A stretch of 64,000 bases of DNA. Origin: Flavobacterium psychrophilum. GTDB taxonomy: Bacteria > Bacteroidota > Bacteroidia > Flavobacteriales > Flavobacteriaceae. The notes beneath the pieces were generated by a model, which did no database searches, was not told where the DNA came from, and worked only from the letters and a program-made list of their open reading frames with translations. The DNA lies in assembly GCA_945862065.1 (NCBI GenBank), contig CAMAWT010000013.1, positions 12,388 to 76,387 of the forward strand, given 5' to 3'. Positions 1 to 8,564 of the stretch are shown one piece after another (position 1 is the stretch's first letter; each line of letters opens with the position of its first letter). The position numbers were made by a program, and so were the translations under genes.

Positions 1-20
1 TCGAGTTTGATTATTATCAT
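1..20 (-). CDS. birA: Probable biotin--[acetyl-CoA-carboxylase] ligase, first codons only
   Basis: Reading the minus strand from base 20 gives an ATG followed by codons for MIIIKL before the window ends. Flavobacterial biotin protein ligases commonly start this way and lie divergent to rsfS. Only six codons are visible, so the identity rests mostly on gene order and is an inference. Confidence 0.4.
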
Positions 21-88
21 AAAAGAAATTTCTTACAAAAAAAAGATTTAAACTTTTGTTAAGCATCAAATTTAAACACAAAATTTGA

Positions 89-96
89 TACATTTG
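89..96 (+). promoter_or_regulatory. -7 box for rsfS-ftsH
   Basis: TACATTTG fits the Bacteroidota -7 consensus TAnnTTTG and sits 20 bp before the rsfS start, in the gap from the divergent upstream gene. No TTG at the usual -33 distance is obvious, so the call rests on the -7 box alone. Confidence 0.4.
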
Positions 97-115
97 TAAA
101 TTATAAAAAAATTAA

Positions 116-487
116 ATGACAAAAAACACATTGAATACAGATTTTTTATTAGCAAACATAATAAAAGGGATTGAAGAAGTAAAAGGAAACGATATAGAAA
201 TACTTGATTTAAGAGCAATAGATACTGCCGTTTGTGACTATTTTGTAATATGTAATGGATCATCAAACACACAAGTAAATGCCATAGTAAACTCTGTTCA
301 AAAGACAGTTTCCAAAGAAATAAAAGACAAACCTTGGCATGTTGAAGGAACTGATAATGCAGAATGGGTATTGATGGACTATGTGAGTATAGTGGTGCAT
401 GTTTTTCAGAAAGAAATTCGAGATTATTACAACATTGAAGGTTTGTGGGGTGATGCAAAAATCACTACAATAGAAAATAAATATTAA
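116..487 (+). CDS. rsfS: Ribosomal silencing factor RsfS
   Basis: RsfS/Iojap proteins bind large-subunit protein L14 and block subunit joining, lowering translation when nutrients are short. The 123-residue product has normal family length and the single Oligomerisation-type domain throughout: the LDLRAID strand, the DYFVICNGSSNTQVNAI core and the KPWHVEG segment are all recognisable. The start has an AT-rich leader with a -7 box 20 bp upstream. The gene is 16 bp before ftsH and surely cotranscribed with it, an arrangement usual in flavobacteria. Identity is secure. Confidence 0.95.
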   Translation: MTKNTLNTDFLLANIIKGIEEVKGNDIEILDLRAIDTAVCDYFVICNGSSNTQVNAIVNSVQKTVSKEIKDKPWHVEGTDNAEWVLMDYVSIVVHVFQKEIRDYYNIEGLWGDAKITTIENKY

Positions 488-503
488 ATTTTAGATACAT
501 ATA

Positions 504-2507
504 ATGGCAGAAAATAAAAAACCAAATGGGATTAAAATTAGTCCTTGGTGGATTTCGGGAGTTATTATCGCAATGTTTGTCATACTAAATATTGCTGGAG
601 GATCATCAATCAAGGACCCTGCAATTATTTCATCATCAAAATTGGATGAATTAATCAATTCTGGTAACGTAACAAAAATTATCGTTTTCAATAAAGTTCA
701 AGCAGAAGTTTATTTAACGCCTGCAGCTTTGAAAGACGCTGCCAACAAAAAAATAGCAAAAGATGTTTTTGGAAATCCAAACAAAGGACCACACTATACT
801 TCAGAAATTGCTGATGCTCAAAATTTTGAAAATAAATTAATCAAAGCGGCACAAGAAAAGAAAATTGTAGATTATGATTTTCAACAAAAAAGTGATTGGT
901 CAGAGATGCTGATGGGCTTTTTACCTTTCATTTTGTTGATTGGAGTTTGGATTTACATTATGAGAAGAATGTCAGGCGGTGCTGGTGGACCCGGTGGCCA
1001 AATATTTAATATTGGCAAATCTAGAGCAAAACTTTTTGATGAAAAAGCCGAATTAAAAATCACTTTTAAAGATGTTGCCGGACTTGAAGGAGCAAAAGAA
1101 GAAGTACAAGAAATTGTAGAATTTCTTAAAAATCCAGAAAAATATACTGTTTTGGGTGGTAAAATACCAAAAGGAGCTTTATTGGTAGGACCCCCTGGAA
1201 CGGGTAAAACATTACTAGCAAAAGCGGTAGCTGGAGAAGCAAAAGTACCTTTCTTCTCATTATCTGGTTCAGATTTTGTTGAAATGTTTGTTGGAGTTGG
1301 TGCCTCACGTGTGAGGGATTTATTCAAACAAGCTAAAGAGAAATCGCCAGCCATCATTTTTATTGATGAAATTGATGCTGTTGGTAGAGCAAGAGGCAAA
1401 AACAGCATGTCGGGAGGGAATGACGAAAGAGAAAATACTTTAAATCAGCTACTTACAGAAATGGATGGTTTTGGAACCAACACGCATGTTATTGTATTAG
1501 CAGCTACGAATCGTGCGGATGTTTTAGACAAAGCTTTGATGCGTGCGGGTCGTTTTGATAGACAGATTTATGTTGATTTACCAGATATAAGAGAGCGTAA
1601 AGAAATTTTTGAAGTGCATCTTACCCCTTTGAAAAAAGTGGAAGGTTTGGATACCGATTTCTTAGCAAAACAAACGCCAGGTTTTTCTGGAGCTGACATT
1701 GCAAACGTTTGTAACGAAGCTGCTTTGATTGCAGCTCGAAATAATAAAACTGCCGTTGATAAACAAGACTTTCTTGATGCCGTTGATCGAATTGTTGGCG
1801 GATTGGAAAAGAAAAATAAAATTGTTACACCAGAAGAAAAAAGAGCTATAGCCGTTCATGAAGCGGGTCATGCAACTGTAAGTTGGATGCTTGAACACGC
1901 TGCACCATTAATAAAAGTAACCATTGTGCCACGAGGTCAGAGTTTGGGGGCTGCATGGTATTTACCAGAAGAAAGACAAATTGTTCGCCCAAATCAAATG
2001 TTGGACGAAATGTGTGCAACTATGGGTGGTAGAGCCGCAGAAAAAGTAGTGTTTGATATAATTTCTACTGGTGCATTATCTGATTTAGAAAAAGTAACCA
2101 AACAAGCTCGCGCCATGGTTACCATTTATGGTTTGAACGAAAAATTGGGTAACATCACTTATTACGATTCATCGGGTCAAAATGAATATAATTTCTCAAA
2201 ACCGTATTCTGAGGACACAGCCATTATAATTGACAAAGAAATATCAAGTTTGATTGAAGGACAATACCAAAGAGCTATCGAAATACTAACAGAAAATAAA
2301 GATAAGTTATTGATGCTTGCTGATATTTTGATTGAGAAAGAAGTCATATTTAAAGACGATTTGGAAACCATCTTTGGTCGAAGAGCTTATGATAGTGCAA
2401 ACAATGATGTTGCCAATGAAATTTCAAATGTAATTAGTGGAAATGTGAATGCAGAACCAATAATTACAGAAAATTCTGAAGAGAGTTCAACTGAAAATAT
2501 GTTGTAA
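504..2507 (+). CDS. ftsH: ATP-dependent zinc metalloprotease FtsH
   Basis: FtsH is the inner-membrane AAA+ protease that degrades misfolded and short-lived membrane and soluble proteins. The 667 residues carry a first membrane helix near 16-33, an extracytoplasmic FtsH_ext part, a second helix near 136-152, then the AAA module with Walker A GPPGTGKT at 229-236 and Walker B IIFIDEID ending at D291. The peptidase site HEAGH is at 452-456, with the third zinc ligand probably D527 in SDLEK. The acidic, low-complexity tail after about residue 630 is normal for the phylum. It follows rsfS directly and is closed by a strong hairpin at 2532-2572. Confidence 0.98.
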   Translation: MAENKKPNGIKISPWWISGVIIAMFVILNIAGGSSIKDPAIISSSKLDELINSGNVTKIIVFNKVQAEVYLTPAALKDAANKKIAKDVFGNPNKGPHYTSEIADAQNFENKLIKAAQEKKIVDYDFQQKSDWSEMLMGFLPFILLIGVWIYIMRRMSGGAGGPGGQIFNIGKSRAKLFDEKAELKITFKDVAGLEGAKEEVQEIVEFLKNPEKYTVLGGKIPKGALLVGPPGTGKTLLAKAVAGEAKVPFFSLSGSDFVEMFVGVGASRVRDLFKQAKEKSPAIIFIDEIDAVGRARGKNSMSGGNDERENTLNQLLTEMDGFGTNTHVIVLAATNRADVLDKALMRAGRFDRQIYVDLPDIRERKEIFEVHLTPLKKVEGLDTDFLAKQTPGFSGADIANVCNEAALIAARNNKTAVDKQDFLDAVDRIVGGLEKKNKIVTPEEKRAIAVHEAGHATVSWMLEHAAPLIKVTIVPRGQSLGAAWYLPEERQIVRPNQMLDEMCATMGGRAAEKVVFDIISTGALSDLEKVTKQARAMVTIYGLNEKLGNITYYDSSGQNEYNFSKPYSEDTAIIIDKEISSLIEGQYQRAIEILTENKDKLLMLADILIEKEVIFKDDLETIFGRRAYDSANNDVANEISNVISGNVNAEPIITENSEESSTENML

Positions 2508-2531
2508 AAATATCATTCTTAAATATTTATT

Positions 2532-2578
2532 AAAAATCTTAATTCAATTTTACATTTTGAATTAAGATTTTTTTATCT
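2532..2578 (+). terminator. Rho-independent-type terminator after ftsH
   Basis: A perfect 16-bp inverted repeat (2532-2547 with 2557-2572, arm AAAAATCTTAATTCAA) with a 9-base loop is followed by a T run. It closes the rsfS-ftsH unit, so the next pair of genes needs its own promoter. Confidence 0.85.
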
Positions 2579-2581
2579 TTG
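2574..2581 (+). promoter_or_regulatory. -7 box for the LUD-cdsA pair
   Basis: TATCTTTG matches TAnnTTTG and overlaps the end of the ftsH terminator, 39 bp before the next start codon. The nearest TTG (2557-2559) is 14 bp away, shorter than the usual 17-23, so the -33 element is doubtful. Confidence 0.4.
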
Positions 2582-2620
2582 AAAGTTTTCAATTGATAAT
2601 TACCTATTTTATATTAAAAA

Positions 2621-3220
2621 ATGAGTCTATTTAGAAAAATATTTGGTTCTGGCGAAGATGCTTTCCATGAAGAGGAACAAAGTGAATACTTCACAAATAA
2701 AAACTCTGAACTACCTGTAGATGAACAGTTTACACTATTATTTAAAAAAAATGGGGGGAAATTCATCTATTGCGAAACGTTGGATGAATTAAAAGAACAA
2801 TTTGAAAATATTTTAGAAGAAAATGATTGGTTTGAAAAAGATGTATTATGTTTTGAATCGCGACTTTTCAGTCTATTAGACGAAAACAAGTTAAATTACT
2901 CTAATGCTTTAAATCCTAGTTTTCTTTTAGCTGGTTGCGAAAATTTAATTGCCGATGAAGGTTCGGTACTTTTTTCATCAAATCAAATAAAGCAAATAAA
3001 ACCAAATGACTTACCCGAAAACATCATAATTATTGCAACCACAAGTCAAATTGTTGAAAACAGAAGCGATGGATTGCGAGTAATTAAGAAAAAATATGAC
3101 AAAGATTATCCTACTAACATTACTACGATAAAATATTTTGAAAAAGCAGTTGAAGAAGACTTTTTAAATTATGGAAGTGCTGCAAAAAATTTATATTTAT
3201 TGCTTTTAGAGGATTTATAA
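2621..3220 (+). CDS. LUD-domain (LutC-like) protein
   Basis: The 199-residue product resembles the LUD/DUF162 family, whose best known members are the lactate-utilisation proteins LutB and LutC. Visible hallmarks are the C-terminal FLLAGCENLIADEGSV strand-turn region (near residues 103-118) and the later IIIIATTSQIVENRSDGL stretch. It is a stand-alone LUD protein: no LutA or LutB lies nearby, so a role in lactate oxidation cannot be claimed. It stands 1 bp before cdsA and after the ftsH terminator, a neighbourhood I recognise from other flavobacteria. The family call is fairly firm; the substrate is unknown. Confidence 0.75.
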   Translation: MSLFRKIFGSGEDAFHEEEQSEYFTNKNSELPVDEQFTLLFKKNGGKFIYCETLDELKEQFENILEENDWFEKDVLCFESRLFSLLDENKLNYSNALNPSFLLAGCENLIADEGSVLFSSNQIKQIKPNDLPENIIIIATTSQIVENRSDGLRVIKKKYDKDYPTNITTIKYFEKAVEEDFLNYGSAAKNLYLLLLEDL

Positions 3221-3221
3221 T

Positions 3222-4112
3222 ATGAATGAAACTTTAAAAAGAGGAATTTCTGGTGTTGTTTTTATTGCATTATTAATTACTTCAATTCTATATTCTACGG
3301 AAAGTTTTATAGTGCTTTTTGGCATTTTTTTATGTATTGCAACCTATGAATTTTGTGGTCTTATCAAAATAAATAGAGTTTTACCGATACTATTCACAAC
3401 TGGCTTTTATTCATCATTTTCATTGATTAACTATTTTAAATCAGAAACTGAAAAACAATTATCAACAGTTTTCAATAGAGGAATTCAATTGGATGTAAAT
3501 AAAAATCAAGTAGATATAATATTATTATCTATTTGTCTTTTTGTTTCTATAAAATGCATTGTTTTTTTATTTGATGATAGAATTCAAACATTGGATAGTT
3601 TTTCGAAATATATCTATTTGATTGGTTATATCTTATTACCTTTTATTTTTATTACTAAAATTTCATTTGGTGTTAATGATTATAATCCGAAAATAATAAT
3701 TGGACTGTTCATATTAATTTGGACAAATGACACCTTTGCTTATTTAGTCGGTAAATCGGTAGGAAAACATAAATTATTGGAACGAATTTCTCCCAAAAAA
3801 ACCATTGAAGGATTTATTGGAGGTATTGTTTTTGCAGTTTTTGCTGGTTTTCTAATATCTAAATTATACATACAACCCAATCCAAATTTTAGTCAAAAAT
3901 CCATCCTGATTTGGACTTCAATTGCTTTATTAGTTGGAGTTATTGGAACGATTGGTGACTTAATAGAATCCAAATTCAAAAGAATTGCAGGCGTAAAAGA
4001 CAGCGGAAAAATAATGCCTGGCCACGGAGGCATCCTAGATCGACTAGATAGTGTTATATTTGTGGCTCCATTTATTTATTTATTTTATAAAATTTTAAAT
4101 TATGTTTCATAA
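3222..4112 (+). CDS. cdsA: Phosphatidate cytidylyltransferase
   Basis: CdsA makes CDP-diacylglycerol from phosphatidate and CTP at the inner membrane, the branch point of phospholipid synthesis. The 296-residue protein is very hydrophobic with about seven or eight membrane segments. Its C-terminus carries the family signature: SKFKRIAGVKDSGK, then MPGHGGILDRLDS near residues 254-280, including the Lys-Asp and the Asp-Arg pair. It is tightly coupled to the LUD gene (1-bp gap). In many flavobacteria psd follows directly; here a regulator gene and long non-coding stretches lie between. Confidence 0.95.
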   Translation: MNETLKRGISGVVFIALLITSILYSTESFIVLFGIFLCIATYEFCGLIKINRVLPILFTTGFYSSFSLINYFKSETEKQLSTVFNRGIQLDVNKNQVDIILLSICLFVSIKCIVFLFDDRIQTLDSFSKYIYLIGYILLPFIFITKISFGVNDYNPKIIIGLFILIWTNDTFAYLVGKSVGKHKLLERISPKKTIEGFIGGIVFAVFAGFLISKLYIQPNPNFSQKSILIWTSIALLVGVIGTIGDLIESKFKRIAGVKDSGKIMPGHGGILDRLDSVIFVAPFIYLFYKILNYVS

Positions 4113-4120
4113 AAACCGTT

Positions 4121-4146
4121 TAGCTCTTTTAAAGCTATGTTTTTTA
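4121..4146 (+). terminator. Weak hairpin after cdsA
   Basis: TAGCT (4121-4125) pairs with AGCTA (4133-4137) and a T run follows. The stem is short, so this is a tentative end for the cdsA transcript. Confidence 0.35.
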
Positions 4147-4293
4147 TTCATAAAGTAATTGCACAAAAAGCCTTGTATTATACTTATACAATAAAATACC
4201 AATAACTTATTTTGAAATAAAAAAATACGCAAATAACATATCGTGTTTAATTTCAGTACTTTAGAAGCTATTTCTTAAGTTAATCAAGAGTTA

Positions 4294-4333
4294 AATACCA
4301 TTTTCGAGACTTAAAATACCAGTTTCGAGACTT
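4294..4333 (+). promoter_or_regulatory. Two direct repeats with 21-bp period upstream of the regulator
   Basis: Near-identical 19-mers, AATACCATTTTCGAGACTT (4294-4312) and AATACCAGTTTCGAGACTT (4315-4333), are spaced 21 bp start to start, two helical turns. They end about 104 bp before the probable start of the AraC-type regulator. AraC-family proteins often bind paired direct repeats with such spacing, so an autoregulatory operator is a reasonable inference. Confidence 0.5.
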
Positions 4334-4437
4334 CAGGAAAGTTAAAAAAATGATAATAAATATTTATTTTGTATAATGGTAGCCGTTGTATGGTTATTCC
4401 TTTTGTTTTAAAGTTCATCAAATTAATTAAAAAAAAT

Positions 4438-6228
4438 ATGAATAATATGTGCCCCCGCATTTTAAAAAAAATTCTGATACTTTTATTTGTAACTTTTTTC
4501 TTTTCATGTAAATTAAGTAATAAAGAAGATTCTACACGTTCTAAATTATTTGACAGGGCTGAAAAAAATAGTAAAAACCAACCTGATTCTACCATTTTAA
4601 TTGTCAATAGAATTTTCCTAGATTCTTCAAAAAATAAAATTGATGATGATAAGCAACTGTCATTATTACAACTTAAATTTAGAGCTTTTTTAAAACTTGA
4701 AAAGATGGATTCTGTTTATGTAACAGGACAAAAAATTCGAAAAGTAGCATCTAGAATTCCAGATTCATTAGCTATTGCTGAAACAATGTTAAGAATGTAT
4801 GGAAATATCGATTTTAAATACGTAAAAGAAATAAAACCTTATGTGCTTGGGGGTATCAAAACGTTCGAAAACAAAAATAAAGAATTTGAAAAAGGAGTTC
4901 TACTCGAATTGTATGGCAATATCATGAATGAGGAAGGGGATTATAAAAAGAGTCAAAATTATTATTTAAAAGCATTGAAAGTATTTGAATCTAAAGACAG
5001 TTCCAATGCCATGTGTAGGATAAATAATGAACTTGGAGTTAATTATGCCTGCGCAGGTTTTATAGAAAAATCAAATATATATTATCTTAAAGCAATGAAA
5101 ATTGCTGAAAATGGAAAAGATTCCGTTCAGCTAGCAGGTGTTTTAGAGAATTATGGAATTAATTTTAAAAAGAGTAATCCTAGCAAGGCAATTGAAATTT
5201 ACAATAGAGCTCTAAAGTTGTTGCCAAAAGATTATGATGAAATGGAACGTATGATTTTGAATTACAACATAGCAAATATATATTACGAAGAAAATAAATT
5301 TGATGAAGCAAAAGTAATATACTCTAAAGTTTTGGAAGCATCCAAAAAACAAAATTTTCAAGACGGTATTATGTATTCAAATATTGCTTTGGGAAATATT
5401 TATAGTAAAAAAAAGCAATTGGCACTATCGGAAAGCTATTTTTTGAAAACATTGAAAGCGCTAGAAAAAACAGATCAGAAAAATCTGATTTTTATGATAC
5501 TGCCTAAATTAATTTCAGTGTATGAAGATTTTGGAGAATATAAGAAGGCTTATGAGTATTCGAAAAAATTGATTAAAATAAAAGATGAACTTATTACGGT
5601 TGAAAATAATAAAACGATTCTTGATTTAGAAAAAAAGTACCAATCTGAAAAGAAGGATTTAGAGATTAACAATCTTGAAAAACAGGGTACTCTTCGTCAC
5701 AAAATTATTTACTTGCTAATGATTTCGCTTGTTATTGTTGCTTTACTTTGGAGAAACCGAAATAAATTGTACATAAAAAATAAATTTGCATATGCTGTGT
5801 TGATGAAAAAGTACATAGCTGAAAACGAAAAAACAAAATCAAAAAAAATCAAAACTAAAGAAGATAATAATGAAAAAGCCGATTCAAAATATACTTTATA
5901 TGATTCGTTGGTAGCTTACTACGAAAATGAAAAGCCCTATTTGGACTCTAAACTTAAAGCTGATGTTGTTGCCAAAAAAATGGGCGTTACTCAAAGAGAA
6001 ATTTCTAATCTATTAAAAATACATGGTTTTACAAGCTTTAACAATTTTAATAATAAATTCCGAATTGAAGAAGTCAAAAAATGTTTTGATGATGTCAATT
6101 ATAAGAAAATCAAAACAGAAGCCATAGCAAATCATTGTGGATTTGGAAGTAAGCAACCTTTTTATTACGCTTTTGAGGAATTTACTGGACTAAATCCAGG
6201 TTTCTATCGTTCTGAAATGTCTAAATAA
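4438..6228 (+). CDS. Membrane-anchored TPR protein with C-terminal AraC-type HTH
   Basis: This one-component regulator would sense outside the cytoplasm and bind DNA inside. From the ATG at 4438 the protein has 596 residues: a signal-like segment ending in a lipobox-like FFFSCK, a long tetratricopeptide-type helical array (about 60-400, with repeated YYLKALK- and YYLKAMK-type helices), a membrane helix near 418-440, a charged linker, then an AraC-like DNA-binding region (about 490-596). The earlier ATG at 4369 adds 23 residues before the hydrophobic segment and looks less likely. A lipobox together with an internal membrane helix is odd; the cysteine may not be lipidated. It stands alone between cdsA and psd, with a hairpin terminator after it. 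The signal sensed is unknown. Confidence 0.8.
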   Translation: MNNMCPRILKKILILLFVTFFFSCKLSNKEDSTRSKLFDRAEKNSKNQPDSTILIVNRIFLDSSKNKIDDDKQLSLLQLKFRAFLKLEKMDSVYVTGQKIRKVASRIPDSLAIAETMLRMYGNIDFKYVKEIKPYVLGGIKTFENKNKEFEKGVLLELYGNIMNEEGDYKKSQNYYLKALKVFESKDSSNAMCRINNELGVNYACAGFIEKSNIYYLKAMKIAENGKDSVQLAGVLENYGINFKKSNPSKAIEIYNRALKLLPKDYDEMERMILNYNIANIYYEENKFDEAKVIYSKVLEASKKQNFQDGIMYSNIALGNIYSKKKQLALSESYFLKTLKALEKTDQKNLIFMILPKLISVYEDFGEYKKAYEYSKKLIKIKDELITVENNKTILDLEKKYQSEKKDLEINNLEKQGTLRHKIIYLLMISLVIVALLWRNRNKLYIKNKFAYAVLMKKYIAENEKTKSKKIKTKEDNNEKADSKYTLYDSLVAYYENEKPYLDSKLKADVVAKKMGVTQREISNLLKIHGFTSFNNFNNKFRIEEVKKCFDDVNYKKIKTEAIANHCGFGSKQPFYYAFEEFTGLNPGFYRSEMSK

Positions 6229-6262
6229 TTAAATCATTTTTCCTTTAAATGATTTAATTTTA
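6227..6262 (+). terminator. Terminator of the TPR/AraC gene
   Basis: A perfect 13-bp inverted repeat (AATTAAATCATTT at 6227-6239 with its complement at 6247-6259), 7-base loop, overlaps the stop codon. Confidence 0.6.
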
Positions 6263-6765
6263 GATTGTTGAAATCATACAATTTTATTTTGATTTGCTTT
6301 TTTATATGCACCAATCAAATCTTAAAATTTGCTACGTATGTCACTGATATATTATGTCTTACTAATGAAATGTGTTAAACATAGAAGTTATTTTTTTTAA
6401 TTTAAAAATAACTTAAAATTAATAAGCAAATTGATTGAGATTATATAAACAGTATCTGTTTTCATAGTAATTTTTTACGAAAATAAACCCTTAAAAAACC
6501 ACAACTGTAAAATATGTTTTATGTGGTTTCAATACTATTTTGAATAGGTTTTTTAATAAGTTGAATTTCAAATAATTTATTAATATTACTTTAAGTTGTT
6601 AATTTTATTTATATTTGCACGCAATCAAATTAAGTATTTAAACCAAAAAATCTTCAGAGTTTAGTAAGGGTATTTTTGATATAAATCTATCATAACAAGC
6701 TTATTGCATCGCTAAAAAATTCATAATTATTTGATTTAAAATAACTTATAATAAATATTTTCAGT
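6263..6765. other. Long non-coding gap before psd
   Basis: About 500 bp without a plausible gene. It contains an imperfect hairpin with arms AAACCACA (6496-6503) and TGTGGTTT (6522-6529) and a promoter-like box at 6610-6617. The stretch from 6618 to psd would be a leader of roughly 140 bases. Nothing else recognisable was found. Confidence 0.6.
6610..6617 (+). promoter_or_regulatory. -7 box for the psd operon
   Basis: TATATTTG followed by CAC matches TAnnTTTG. No TTG lies 17-23 bp upstream (the nearest, at 6596, is too close), so only the -7 element supports it. Confidence 0.35.
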
Positions 6766-7416
6766 ATGTTTCATAAAGAAGGCGGTAAGATTATACTTAT
6801 CTCAACATCGTTAACCATTTTAATTCTACTTGTATCTCGACAATTAATAACTATAAAATGGATAGAAATGTCGGTTCAAATTGCAACGGTTCTATTATTA
6901 ATTATTGTACTGCAATTTTTTAGAAATCCAAATCGGATTATTATTCCCAATTCAAATACAATTGTAGCTCCTGTTGACGGAAAAGTGGTTGTAATTGAAG
7001 AAGTGTTTGAACCTGAATACTTTAAAGACAAACGACTTCAAGTTTCTATATTTATGTCGCCAATCAATGTTCATGTAACTCGGTATGCCATGAGCGGAAT
7101 AATTAAATACAGTAAGTACCATCCAGGTAAATACTTAGTTGCTTGGCACCCAAAAGCGAGCACCGAAAACGAAAGAACAACTATTGTTATTGAAAATAAG
7201 GAGTTTGGTGAAGTTATGTACCGTCAAATTGCAGGTGCATTGGCAAAACGTATTGTTAACTATGCCGAAGAAGGAACAACAGTTGTACAAGGAGATGATG
7301 CTGGATTTATTAAATTTGGTTCTAGAGTTGATTTATATTTTCCATTAGGAACAAAAATCAATGTCGAATTAAATCAAAAAGCTATCGGAAATAAAACAAT
7401 TGTTGCTACTGTATAA
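6766..7416 (+). CDS. psd: Phosphatidylserine decarboxylase proenzyme
   Basis: Psd converts phosphatidylserine to phosphatidylethanolamine at the inner membrane. The 216-residue length and the processing motif FGSR (G185-S186) fit the short class of the family: self-cleavage before S186 turns the serine into the pyruvoyl group. Two hydrophobic segments lie near residues 10-50. The PVDGKVV stretch and the MSPINVHVTR region are typical. It opens a tight unit with the acyl-CoA-binding protein 2 bp downstream, then the dismutase and the peptidase. Lipid enzymes cdsA and psd are close but are probably separate transcripts here. Confidence 0.95.
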   Translation: MFHKEGGKIILISTSLTILILLVSRQLITIKWIEMSVQIATVLLLIIVLQFFRNPNRIIIPNSNTIVAPVDGKVVVIEEVFEPEYFKDKRLQVSIFMSPINVHVTRYAMSGIIKYSKYHPGKYLVAWHPKASTENERTTIVIENKEFGEVMYRQIAGALAKRIVNYAEEGTTVVQGDDAGFIKFGSRVDLYFPLGTKINVELNQKAIGNKTIVATV

Positions 7417-7418
7417 AC

Positions 7419-7703
7419 ATGCAAAACAAGGATTTAGATACTCGATTTGAAGAGGCTGTTGTACTTGCCAACACCATGACGCAGGCTGAACTTCCGCAAG
7501 ATGTTCAATTACGTTTGTATGCTTATTACAAGCAAGCTACAAAAGGGACAATTGATAATAGACAACCTCCTTTATTTGATATTAGAAATGCTTTTAAAAC
7601 CAATGCTTGGATGCAAATAAGTCATTTATCCATTGAAGATGCAAAAGAATTATACATAGATTACATCCAAAAACTACATCAAGAAAAATTAAATAATAAA
7701 TAA
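7419..7703 (+). CDS. Acyl-CoA-binding protein
   Basis: A 94-residue four-helix acyl-CoA-binding protein, which carries long-chain acyl-CoA esters in the cytoplasm. The family core is visible: LYAYYKQATKG near 30-40 and the NAWMQISHLSIEDAKELYIDYI segment spanning the second half. ACBP is common in eukaryotes and patchy in bacteria, but regular in flavobacteria. It sits 2 bp after psd, suggesting a link with phospholipid acyl supply, and 9 bp before the dismutase gene. Confidence 0.92.
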   Translation: MQNKDLDTRFEEAVVLANTMTQAELPQDVQLRLYAYYKQATKGTIDNRQPPLFDIRNAFKTNAWMQISHLSIEDAKELYIDYIQKLHQEKLNNK

Positions 7704-7712
7704 TCATTACTC

Positions 7713-8483
7713 ATGAAAAAATACCAATTATTTGTTATAACTCTTATTTTTATTGCTTTATCAACTTCTTGTAAACGAAAAAAATATACCGAAGTTGTAG
7801 AAGTACCCTTACCTACTTCTGAGGAAAAACGTACGATGGGTTTGCCAGAAGATGTCAAAGCTGATGAAGGGTCTTTTCAGTTACTACCGTTACCCTACAA
7901 ATACGATGCATTGACTCCTGCAATTGATGTATTGACCTTGGAAACACATTATTCAAAACATTATTTGGCACATACAAATGCCTTAAACAAAGCTTTAGCT
8001 GGAACCGAAATTGAGAATTTACCCATTGAAGATATTCTTAAAAAATTAGACCTAAATAACATTGATTTAAAAAATAATTTAGGTGGTTACTATAACCACT
8101 CTTTATATTTTGAAACCATTGGATCCAAAAACGATAGTCGTCCAAAAGATACGTTGGCTGCAAAAATTGATTTGGAATTTGGCTCATTTGAGAATTTTAA
8201 AACACAATTCATACAAACTGCCAATATGCAATTTGGATCGGGTTGGGCATGGCTTGTTGTTGATAATTACGGTAAATTGCAAATAACAACTACTCAAAAT
8301 CAAGACAATCCTTTAATGCCTCGAGCCGTTATTTCAGGTACGCCCATTCTTGCATTGGATTTATGGGAACATGCTTATTATCTAGACTATCAATACAAAA
8401 GAAGAAAATACATTGATAATTATTTCAACATCATTAATTGGAAAAAAGTCAATGAAAAATTTGAAGCTACTATTGCAAAATAA
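7713..8483 (+). CDS. Superoxide dismutase (Fe/Mn family), exported lipoprotein
   Basis: The 256-residue protein starts with a lipoprotein signal (hydrophobic core then LSTSC, Cys20) and a linker of about 45 residues, followed by an Fe/Mn superoxide dismutase fold. Metal ligands are in place: H79 (ETHYSKH), H129 (GYYNHS), D216 and H220 (LDLWEHAYY). Most enzymes of this family are cytoplasmic; this one should be tethered in the periplasm or outer membrane and remove superoxide there. It follows ACBP by 9 bp in the psd operon. Metal choice (Fe or Mn) cannot be read with confidence. Fold and location are well supported. Confidence 0.9.
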   Translation: MKKYQLFVITLIFIALSTSCKRKKYTEVVEVPLPTSEEKRTMGLPEDVKADEGSFQLLPLPYKYDALTPAIDVLTLETHYSKHYLAHTNALNKALAGTEIENLPIEDILKKLDLNNIDLKNNLGGYYNHSLYFETIGSKNDSRPKDTLAAKIDLEFGSFENFKTQFIQTANMQFGSGWAWLVVDNYGKLQITTTQNQDNPLMPRAVISGTPILALDLWEHAYYLDYQYKRRKYIDNYFNIINWKKVNEKFEATIAK

Positions 8484-8564
8484 ACAAACAACATTAACAA
8501 CCAAAAATTAGTAGTTTTTTTAAAATACATTTTTTTGAAAATGCGATTGTTAAAATTTAAATAT

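Noticed and set aside
6496..6529. Riboswitch or small RNA upstream of psd
   Set aside because: Only one short imperfect hairpin is visible and no known riboswitch core could be recognised.
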